Shown here one piece after another: positions 22,006 through 34,000 of a DNA stretch of 64,000 nt. The first letter of the stretch is position 1. Each line of letters begins with the position of its first letter. The DNA lies in contig OV277869.1 in the NCBI GenBank assembly GCA_922989275.2, forward strand, positions 17,879,189 through 17,943,188, in the 5' to 3' direction. A program made the position numbers and the translations under genes. The notes beneath the pieces were generated by a model. It had not been told where the DNA came from. It searched no databases and was given only the letters and a program-made list of their open reading frames with translations. The stretch is from Gari tellinella (taxonomy: Eukaryota > Mollusca > Bivalvia > Cardiida > Psammobiidae).

Positions 22006-25000
22006 GTAAGTCTTACATTCGGCGAAACGTCGTCCTTTCTCGTATTGTGGAACTGAATGTAAATAAACTGGAATTAGATGTAGAACAATAGGTGTTTTTT
22101 TTTAAAAAAAATATGTTGACGTAAAGAATCGAACAGTTTTAAGCCATATTCAGACACACTTTTTATTCCATGCCTTGTCTGACTCCGAACCGTTTTCTTT
22201 GGAGATACTGCGAAGAAGTCATTCTTTCCCAATTAACGCGTTTGCGCCAAAACTGCAATTTCCATTGCAAATAGTTTGGAACCAGATCAAACACCGAATT
22301 ACACGGTCACTGATCTGGCTCCAAACTGCTTACACATGAAATAATTGCTTTAGCTTAAAATGCTTTTATTTGGAAATAATAAGGTCGCCCTCATCGTACT
22401 TTATGGCAGGTTGAAAGTAAATCAGAATTATTCTTTTGGAGTTTCTGCTTTACATTCAACTTATTTGAGCGGCATCTGTTTTAACAACGCTTAAATTTAC
22501 ATTAGTTAGAAAATTAATAGTATGGCACTACTTTGATAATTACTGTGATGGCACTATCAGGTCACAATATATTCATGTATCAGTGTTGATCATCACGACT
22601 GGTGACAGTCTTGTGTATGACGGTCTTCGTTCGTATCTTCTCCAGAATTGTGTTTTATATGAAGCAATCATCAAAAGATGCTGTTGGTGCGTCAACGTAT
22701 TATTTTAAATGTCTTACATGTACCATAATCATCAACATTGTTGATATTTTTGTTAATGTTATTTTATTAATATTAATATTATTATTATCATTATTATAAT
22801 TATCATCACGTATTAGTATTATTATTACTACTACTTCTACTATTACCACCTTAGTCATCTTCATCATCATCATCATCATCATCATTATCATCAAAATTAT
22901 TATAATTATTACTTAGTCTATTTCTATGCTTATTGTTATTTTGATAATCTTTAGTTAGGTTGTGATGATGATTTGTTTGCACCCTTTCAGCAATAAAGTG
23001 CGGTGTGTGGAATTAGCTATTTAGGATACTCCAAGTCTTTTATAAGACTTTTATATCATGGCGAAAATGACTACATCATTGGTGTTTAAAAGTCTACAGT
23101 CGCCAGGTGTAAAAAAGAAAAAAGTAACTGTTGCACCAGATGCGCCGCCTGCGATGACTTGGAAGTCTCTACATAATAGTGAAAAGGCGAAAACAATGTG
23201 GAAGAAAGCAGGCATAGTTGGGTATGATATGACGAAACTAGACTCTCTGGTGGCGGATACAAACTTCTTAACACGAACGTCTCGTACGCTAAATGCCCAT
23301 AACATATTTTACAATCAGACCTACAGTGGAGAATCTGTTATTCTTTCCCGTTTAAACGCAAACGTACGCAAACGCAAAGCACTAAAAGGTAGAAAAGAAC
23401 AACTTTTAGACAATTCTGATATTTCATGTTTTTCTTGGTGGCAAACAGTTTTGAGCCAGATCAGACGCCGGGTTACCCGGCGTCTGATCTGGCTCCAAAC
23501 TGTTTGTATTGTAAATAATAGTTTTAGCGTAAACGCGTTTATTGGGAAAGAATAACAGATTCTCCACTGTAATATACTCTGGTGAGGCAAATGTCATTTT
23601 CTTTCAGATAAATGGTTTTTATAGTTCTGTTAACCGACCCTTTTTATTCATTCGTTCACCAAATCATTTCTGTTTTATAGCGTTGTCTGCAAATACAGTT
23701 GACCCTCGGTAACTCTAGCTCGCTCAAAGTGAACTACAGGAAACCCTTCCTACAATAACCACTTAATTAATTTGATTTTCTTGCGTTTACGACAAGTAGC
23801 TTCTGAAGGCAGTTTGAAAGTAAAACAGAAAGCTCCTTAAGGAGCTTTCTTTTTTACTTTCACATTGGTTTAAGCTACCATCTGTCACCGGAGTAATTTG
23901 TGTTATGGGCATTAGAAAAAACTCTTTATTTCTGTTCGTCCTAGTGGTATGATTAAAACGCATGCTGTATTAGCTTTACTAGTATATAGAACAAATCTAC
24001 AGTAAATCTATGACATTATGACTACTCAAAAAGATGAAAATGTTCGATGTCAACGGTAGATTGAAGCATTCACCTGGCTGAAAATAAATCAAAACGATTT
24101 CATCTTGCCTTTTATACCGATAATAAACATGTTTATGAGTAGTTGTAATATCTTATATTTACTTTAACCAAACCAACAGTGAAAATGTGACTCGTATTGT
24201 TTGCAGTGAGTGTAGTGTAACAGATTGGTATACATTTACAGCCACTGTTGCATTGGACGAAGAATGTAAAAATTCTCTATTATGGCCACTAAAACACAGG
24301 TGACAACTTAAAGTAAGGTAACAGTGTAACTGAAAGCTCTTACATGAGCTTTTTGATTTACTGCCACCACGCTTAAGCAGTTTTAAACACCTAGTAATTG
24401 ATTACTTTCATTGCACATTAAGCAAACATACTTCTGTTACACTTGCTGCATGTATAAACAAACTACTACAGAACTCACATTTTTCGTTGGCCACCCAGTT
24501 CTCAGTTCCCTTATCTAGACTTTACAGGCATTGAAAACAGAGTGAATCCTAATAAGACGAGGAACTACTCGGCGTCTTTTTTTGATCTATACTGTGCGAG
24601 TTAAACGGATGTTTCACAAACAATTTAGTATTTGATTCGCACAGGCTAGTTATATAGCTAACTACCTAAATAAGTAATTGAATCAAAAGACATTTAAGCT
24701 AACTGTAAGGGCTGGCATAGACTTAACTCTTTCAACACTTAGTAACTCTTTTCGTTATTATGTTCCGTAAGGGAACTTTCTAGTTACCAAATCGTGAATC
24801 TATGGGCAGTTTAATACATACTGCTCTAAAGTGGCAAACAATGTAGACCCTGGTCAGAGGGCTCCTATAGGAGCTCTCAGATCCGGGTCTTCACTGTTTG
24901 GTCAACAAATGAGTACATTTTTAACAGGTTCATGGTGTTGAAAGAGTTATGTTACTTAGATTAGATTTTATATACATGTAGTTTAGTTTCCTATATTTAA

Positions 25001-28000
25001 CCTGTTATTGTAACACACTGATCCAGACCGGAACTCGATCTGATGGACACAGATACATCCGCGAAAACTGGTGACAAAGAAAACAGGAAGAGGTAAAATT
25101 GTTGCCTGATGGGTAATGTCTTGTTTTTGTGATTGTCACTTTGTCATGATTTTCACAGTTGTCGTGATTTTAACGTGTGGCAAGTTTCATCAATGCAGAA
25201 ATCTAGAAGATGAATATCTTAAAAACTTATGTGCATTGAGTTTCCTTGCGTCTTGGCCCATTTTAACTAGTATTTTTTTCTAATTTTGAAAATAAAGCTG
25301 ATTGACCCTTAAATAGGTTTGGTTTGGTTTGTGTGCAAACGTCGGTTTCTGCCATCCATGGGCTAAAGATTTTCTGAAGGATAATAGGTTAAAATCGTAC
25401 CGGGTTAGTCACTAGGCATACTTTTGACTAACTTGTAAACATATGATTCCGAGTAGCATACCAGATTAACTGTACATTTAGTTGTTAAATAATTCATCAA
25501 ATGTTTTGTGTTTTTTTTTAACTTTTGTTTCAATTAAAGTTTATCTCAAGAGAACATGTATATCACGTCCCATATGTCTTTCTAAAAGTATTTAACAACA
25601 TGTTTGATGTGTCTGTACTGAGTGTTTGTACATGTCTTGTGCATTCCTACTTTACTTATTTCAATCTTTATTTGGTTAAGATTAACAAGTATTCATTCAA
25701 ACCTCACATGCGTTTATGTGTTTCTTAAACTACTCACATAAAAAACTGCATAACATATCCTGCATAGTATGCTTAACCCATTACTAAATAACCTGGCTCT
25801 AGTTTTCAAAGAAGGTGAGCACTTATAGCAGATTGAAAGTAAAGCAGAATGTGCTTTACTTCTGCTTTACTTTCAGCCAGCTTTAAGCTATTATCTGCAG
25901 AAATATTTCTTATGATACATAATCATCACTGTATAAAAGTGAACTATTTTCTTCTGTGGAGGAATAAATTATAGGCGTAAAAAGGCGTATTTATGGGGTT
26001 ATGGTTTAAATGACTAATACTCTATGCACTAGTACTAGTAGGTAAGAGTCATTTTATTTCCTACAGATTTTCATAAATCACATCTTACTTCATACATTGT
26101 ATACATTTGTAATTCGTTTTCAATTAAAACATTACTATGTTATAATATATTGAACAGAACGTGAGGATTGTTAAAATGTTTCAAAACGTAAACTACTCAA
26201 TCCTATGTAAGCGAAAAACATAGAAAATCAAGACCAGACTTTTAATCCTTCTCTTCAAAGAAAATCATGTTAACACCTATTTAATCCTCGTGAAAATGTC
26301 CTTTATCCTAACTGGCTACAACTTTAAAGATTGACTAAACTTAATAGTTGATTAATGCTTTACCTTTCACGTACAATATCAAAAAAAAGTAGAGAAAACG
26401 ATATTCTTTCCCAAACAACGCGTTTCTGCTAAATCTACCATGTCCACTGCAAACTGTTTGGAGCCAGATCAGACGCCGGGTAACCCGGCATCTGATCAGG
26501 CTCCAAACTGTTTGCCACTCATATTAGAAACAATTGTCATTATTTTCAATTAAATTATGACGTTCAACAGTTCAGTACAATGCGTTTACGTTAAGCTTTG
26601 AATACAGTCATCTGAATTGTAGCTTTCTTGAACATATTCATGTAAAACATGCTAATGCGTATGTATGTCTTTTATATAATTACTCGAATAAGTAATCAAG
26701 ATATATTTAACAAATTTAATAGACTGATTTGCTAATGATATTTGATGAAGAAAATGAAGTAAAAACTTTATATTTTAAAGATTTACGTTTGTATCTTATA
26801 TATATTCTCATGTTAAAACGTTACACAGCATTACGTCGACATTGAAAAGAAACCCCGATCAGGTCAAAATGAAGCTAGAGGTTATGAAACTATGGGACGC
26901 CACACAAAATCTCATGAAAAAAGAAAGGTAAGAATTATAGCAAAGTAAATGATCCATTCTTGTTCATTGATTTAGGGGCATATTTCTTCTGATTGACGCA
27001 GCAGTAAAGATAAACTAACATCTTTTTCATGACTTCCTCATTTACTTTCATCATGCTTTAATCAGTCACATACAGTGGAGAATCTGTTATTCTTTCCCAA
27101 TAAACGCGTTTACGCTAAAACTAGTATTTGCAGTGCAAACAGTTTGGAGCCAGATCAGACGCCGGGTAACCCGGCGTCTGATCAGGCTCCAAACTGTTTG
27201 CCACCAAGATAAAAAAGAATTATCAGAATTGTCCAAAAGTTGTACTTTTCTACGTTTTAGTGCTTTGCGTTTGCGTACGTTTGCGTTTAAACGGGAAAGA
27301 ATAACAGATTCTCCACTGTACATTAAAAACACAAATTTCAACCTAATGTATTGGTCGTAATAGAAGTGTTCTATTGTAATGTAATGTTACAGTGGAGAAA
27401 GCGTTTTTCTTTCTAAATAAACGCGTTTACGCTAAAAAATATTATTTTCATCGCAAACAGTTTGGAGCCAGATCAGACTAATTGCCACTCAGATGTAAAC
27501 TAGTAGTAAGAATTGACAAAAAGTTATTTTCTTTATTTCATTGCAATGTGTTTGTGTTTCGTTTGCGTTTAAACGAGACAGATCAGCGTTTTCGCAGTGA
27601 CCGTACTGTCTCAAAATCAAAAGTTTGTGAATTGTTCACGCATTTTAAGACGTCTGATGGACATTACTCTTCATTAATCAATCCCATCGCTATAGGAAGA
27701 CACATGTAATGTTCCATTTATAGTACTACAGCTATATTACGACCACTTAATTGTGTTAATTATTAGATGTTTACGACAGATGAATGCTTAAAGCAAGGTA
27801 GCAGTAAAAGAGACATTCTGTTTTACTGTCACCTTGCTTTTAGTTGTCACCTGTCTTTTATGCAATCAATTAGCCTTATGTTTAGTGGTCTTGAAAGAGA
27901 GGTTTCACTGTACCATGCCGTGTAGCTATTCAATGAGTGTATGTGTCATTTGTATTCCTGTGATAATTTTCAAAACAAAATAACAAACAATAGAATATTT

Positions 28001-31000
28001 TGACGATATAGAATTTATTTTATACCGTGGAGAAAAGCATGAATACTACTATTATTATTTTTATTGTCAGCCCTATGACTGAAAATGACATTGAACGACT
28101 TCGGAGAATAATACAGGAAGCAGTAGATCTCAGTGGAAGAATACGAGTTCTGGTGCGAGAGAAAGAAATGTAAGTTAAACCATAATTATTTCCCATTTAA
28201 ACAAAATCTATTCGTTCCTCGAACCATCAAGAATGCTATTGAGAACACGTATATTTAGACTAGTTCAAAACAGTAATATTTGTGTTACAGTGCTCCGTTT
28301 CTACAACAACACCCAGCGAGAGATAAAGATTATGCGTGTGGTGCGGAGGGAGTTGTAATAGGGATGGAAATTAGCTTGCTTTTGCAAACAGCTTGAATCC
28401 AGATGAAACGCCGCGAAACGCGGCGTCTCATCTGAATTCAAGCAGCTTGTCACTCGTCATTCTGGTTTTTTACTGTCCAAATGTCCATTATTTGACTTTG
28501 AGAAAAACAGAAGACGATTTTAAGCAGACACTATTGCAGTCGTGAAAGGATGGAAATAATTGTCTTGTTTGGGGAACAGCGGCAAACGTTGTTGTTAGGA
28601 GGGAATCGTTGTTCAGAGGACCATTGTTTGGAGGGAGCACTGTATCATATTTCTTCGGTCCAACTTCTTTGAGTCTTACGTATCAATAATAGTCTGTACG
28701 TTAAAACTCAGCGATATTATCGATATATATGTTAAAGCAGACGATAAAATTCGATAGTTAAAGAGTTTGTGTATTGACCGACTGAGGTAAGGTCATTAGG
28801 GCAATACTTTTAAATGGTTATGATTTATGTTTAATATCCCTCTTTAGCTGAATTGTCGTTTGCTTCAAATATTTCGTCTGAAGAAAAAACCTCAATTTAT
28901 AATATATTTTAATTGAAGAAAAGTTGCATACAAGTGCTATTAAACAGTTTTGATTCAGATTAGACACCGCTTTATGCGGCGTATAATCTGGACCCAGACT
29001 GTTTGCTACATATTGCCACTTTGCGTTAAGAATAGTACGGTTTAATCCTTTGCGCTATAGTATTCATATAACACTGGTAAATGGGGTGCATTTTAATATT
29101 GTTTGTCGTTTGTTCAAAAACGTTTGTGTCTGTAAAATATTCACCAATGTATATATTATACGTTTGTGTAGCTTTAGCATGAGAATCCTTATACTCCGTT
29201 TACAGTCACGTGCTTAAACACTTGGGGTCCGTCTCACGAAACGTCGTACGACAAAATTGTCGTAAGTCAAATTATAAAATTCTCAATTATTGTCTTTTTC
29301 TCCATCTAATCCTGTCCTGTGGCATCTTTTTTCAAGACGATTCTGGAGATAGTCACAGGGCAGTATTAGATGGAAACATAAGAAATTAGATGTGCTTTAA
29401 AATTTTGACTTACGACCGTTTTGTCGTACGACGTTTCGTAAGACGGGCTCCTTGTGTATGTCTTATGAAATATAGTACGACAAATATTGTTTTAAGTCAG
29501 AATATAAAACTTTCAATAATTATTTGTTTCTTCAGTTAATCCTGTTTTGTGATATTTCTTCGGAGTTTTAAATCAAAATTTGATGTATTTTAAAAATTGA
29601 CTTACGACCGTTTTTGTCGTACAACTCTCGTCAAACGGACCCCTAGGGTCCGTTATATTATTACGTCCGATATACAGATATATTTCATCAAATATAATTC
29701 AAATTAGATACATGTATACAGACATTTAACATCAAACATAACTTACTGTATATTCAGACATATACAATGTATATCATAAAGAATAACCCACTGTCGATAT
29801 ACTGACGTACGAGTGTATACATGTAGCATTTTACATATAAGACATATTATAGCATTAACAAATACATGTACTGCAGATATACAATTATGCAGACATTAAA
29901 CATGAAAACAATTCCCTGTAATGATACAGATACACCACATAAAATATAATTCACTACAGATACACAGACATATAATATCAAAACAATTACTGCATGTATA
30001 CACACTTTTCACATAGAAATTATTCACGGTAGAAATACATACATATGAACCGTGCCATGAGAAAACCTGCCTTATTGCATTTCAAACAATGTAGATCAAG
30101 GCCAGCCGCCGCGTCTATGACGCGGCGGCTGGTCTTAATCTACATTGTTTGACACCCACATGCATCTTAATCTTTTACGTAGCCCTATGGTATATGATAT
30201 TTAGCAGCGTAGTCCAAACTCAGATACAGATCCTGGGATGACATTGTTGCTTGGTCTGTACAATGTTGCAATGTAATAAGGCTGGTTTTGTCATGACATG
30301 GCTCATATATTATCACCATTTATTTATGCTTTTCGGTGGATTACCGGAAAATAGCAGTGGATTATCACTTGGTAATCCACTGCAGTGGATTATTACCAAT
30401 CGCCGTTTTCCCCGGAGGGCTCCCAAAAAATCGTAGTCAATCATGTCTTATCGTTAAATTCCGGCAGTCCGATTTGTCGCGAACCACTCAACGGAAGAAC
30501 ACGAATCCAAAATCGGGAGCAACGACGTAATTCGGATGACGTCAAATCAATAGATAAGTGACGTCATCGTACGAGAAACTGTTTCGTTAATGTGTTCGAT
30601 GTAAACTTGGGGCTCAACACGGGGTAAATCATGTACTTTCGCTTTCACAATTGTCAAACAATGTCGTTTAAAAAGTGGCTTAAAAGCATAAATAAATAGA
30701 ATAATTGTATTTTTTCAGTATAAGATCGAATTTAATCCATTTCGTGAACATCAGACTGTTATACGTCTGATGTTCACTCAATGGATTAAATTTCTATCTT
30801 ATACTGAAAAAAACAATTATCCTCTATATAATGTTGCAATGCCATAAGGCTGGTTTTGTCATGGCATGGCTCATATATTATCACCATATAATGTTGCAGA
30901 TACACAGACGAGGACGTTGTGAACCACGCAAAGGACATCAACAACCTGCAGTTGTTTTTTCATACTGTAGTTGAGATCTGGACAAAAGTCAGCGAACAAC

Positions 31001-34000
31001 TGAAAGAAAAGTAAGTCGTTGCAGTAAACACCAGAACCTATGTATGCTTAAAAACGTATGAATTGAGGCTGATATTACTCTCAAGCTTCTGATTGGTCAG
31101 ATATGAGAAAAATGCCCAAACCTTACCAATGAAAAGCTTGAGAACGAGTTCATACTCAACTTAACCACTTCTCTGGACAATACATTCTTAATTCATTAAA
31201 TGAAGACAGTTTCTTCAGGTAATATGAATATGAAGCTTTACTTTTTATCACGCTTTAAGATTGTACATGTCGTGAATAGTATTACCGATAAGTAGTATGT
31301 TGCATGGTCGTAATGTACAGTTGGAAACATGCTATCAATCTACATTCGAATTCAAAACAAGCAAACGCAATGCAATCAAATGAGGAAAATTCCTAATTGT
31401 TTTATATGTGTAATGATTTATTTTAATCTAAGTGGCAACAATTTAGAACCTGGTCAAATGCAAGGTTATTCGGAATCTGATCTAACCCAAACTGTTTGCA
31501 ATGGCAATAATTGTTATAGCAAAAACGCATTATTTGGAAAAAAGTACGTTTTCTGCACTATACATTTGTTTTAAATATATGAGCGATTACTACCTATTAA
31601 AGTTATTCATTAGCCATTTATGCAATTTTCAGATATCAAACATTTGTTCTGTGTACTGTATTCTAAATTTTCTATCTTGGTATCAGAATAGTTCAGACAT
31701 ACAAGACTTTTATAATCGATTGTGATTAATCTTTACACGTATAAAATATTTTATAAAAATATCACAACGTCTCTCAGCATATCTTCCTTTTGTTTGTTGG
31801 CTATACAAGCATAACATCAATAATTTTCAAACATAAAAAACACTTTCTGGTTCCTACATCTATTTTATTGCTATGTATATCAATCAATCTCAAACAAACA
31901 GTTTCTTTGTTGTTGTTATTTTAGGTTTGCATCAAGACTAAACATCACAAATGAAACGTATACGTACATATCAACTTTTTTAAAAACGAAAATGAATCGG
32001 TAGTTTTCAGAACAATTGACAGATGAATGTTGGAAAACAATATTACAGAACCGTTCTATAGTTCTACACTAATGTTGTCCTGTGAAACAGTCACATTTAC
32101 TGGTAGTTTACCTCCAATCTCACTGTACGCTATCTGTTTTTTACAGGTATGCAAACAGAATACTCTCTGATATGATGGAACTTGGAACAGATGTGTGTTC
32201 GGTGTTTGGAGAAGTCATGTCCATATTTCTTCAAAGGTAACCATAGTAACATTAGACGGTGTACCAAAAGTAATCAGGTCAAACTTGAAACGATACCATA
32301 TACAGCTTTTATGGATATTTTGTGTGTGTGTGTGTGTGTTTGGGGGGTATTTTTGTGTTGTTGTTGGTTTGTTTTTGTTTGGGTTTGTTTTTGGGTTTTT
32401 TTGGGGGGTGGGGTTGTTGATAATGTTGTTTTTAGGGGTGGTCTAAAAAGGAGCACTTGTAATTATCGTTGTGGTACTTCCAAATTATGTTAACTCTTTC
32501 ACTGCGAACGTCACCAAATGGCGACTTTTCAAGCAGTTTGGATCTTGATCAGACGCTTGTAACTGTTTGACACTCGTATCGACATTTCTTTAGTCAAACC
32601 AGCCCGAACTCTGACTTTGTTAATATTGCAGACGACACTATCAATGCCGACGATATTTTCGTGGTGATATAGTTAAAGCAGACGATAAAACTTGGCAGCA
32701 AAAGAGTTAAACACGTCCTTTCTTGACAACTGGAATAGGTTATTCTGACAACAATGTTATATTAGTTATAGTTGCATTTGTATCTAAATGTATCAATGTA
32801 AAACATGAGAAGTCAGTAAGATTATTTGCAATATCTATTAAACATTGAGTATAACGTTAGCAAATAATGTTCCATGTACTCTAATGCAGTTGAGAAAACA
32901 GTATTACTCGTATTTCCCAACAAACGCGTTTATTCCAGAACAATTATATGTAGATCTATGTCCATTACAAACAGTTTGGAACCAGATTAAAAGCAACATA
33001 GCCTGGTGTTTATCAGGCTCAAAACAATTTGCCACTCTAATTAAGATGGATCGGTCGAAAGTTCTAAAGATTGACATTTTCTACACGTTTACATATACAA
33101 CTTTAAAATAGAAATAATAATGCATTCTCTACTTTACCAGTATTGCAACGTATAAGTTCCAAATGTTTCATTTAACCTGGTAATACATATATAGATAAAT
33201 AGTTTTATACAGTGGAAAAGACGTTATTCTTTCCCAATAAACGCGTTTACGCTTAAACCATTATTTCCACTGCAAACATTTAGAAGTCCGGCGTCTGAGA
33301 AGGCTTCAGATTGAAATAAATAGTCAGAACTACCAACAAGTTGTCAATTTCTACGTTTTATAGCAACGTTTGCGTTTCGTTTGCGTTTAAACGGGAAATA
33401 ATAAGGTTTTCACCACTGTATATATATAAACGATGACGTATCTTGTTTATGTAGGTTCGGCTTGGACATCGTGCCCCTGCTCCGGCCGGTTCACGGTTTG
33501 TTCTACAGTATCAGCATACATTGTCGCTACCATTGTCCTGACCTGGCCGAGGACGACCTGGATGAGCTCAAATCTCTCTACAACAGCTTCTTGACAGCCT
33601 TGTTCGGTCTGATGAAGAGCACAAAGGTGTTACTGAAACGACTAAAGTATGTTTGAAACACGGGTCGTGTGACCGTTTTCTTGGTCCTTTGGTCGTGTAC
33701 AGTAGAACATCTCTATTATGACCACTAAAACGGAGGCTAATTGATTTTTCAAAGACATGTGAAAGCTTAAGACAAGGCGACAGTAAAACAGAAAGCTTCA
33801 ACAGGAGCTTTCCGTTTTACTGTCACCTTGATTTAAGCAGTCTCTTGTCGTTAACACGTAATAATTAACACAATTTATGGTCGTAGTAGAGAGGTTTTAC
33901 AGTATTTGTTTGAAATGTTGTAAAAAGCGCCGACCATTATTGTATTTGTACTGTTTGGTTTTAGATCAGAAGCATTTGCTAAGGATCCAGACTATGCTAT

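Larger units (their letters stand above)
23572..26828. other. Intron of the ZU5/Death gene (between the candidate first exons and exon 2)
   Basis: No exon is seen. It holds family D-like hairpins (23810-23880, with GAAAGCTCCTTAAGGAGCTTTC, and 24265-24400), a family F hairpin, a family E element, a core palindrome (24535-24600) and a family A element. Confidence 0.6.

Noticed and set aside
23322..23555. Extension of the 23058 open frame to a 165-residue protein
   Set aside because: The last ~78 codons are a full-length family A MITE read through its palindrome, identical in style to other intergenic copies.
31925..32011. Possible duplicate of exon 5 (TTTTAGGTTTGCATCAAGA)
   Set aside because: Only the acceptor and ~12 bases resemble exon 5; the frame reaches a stop with no donor.
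32182..32493. ORFs running past exon 5 into the GT-rich run
   Set aside because: The donor CAAAG|GTAACC ends the exon; the rest is low-complexity G/T sequence.
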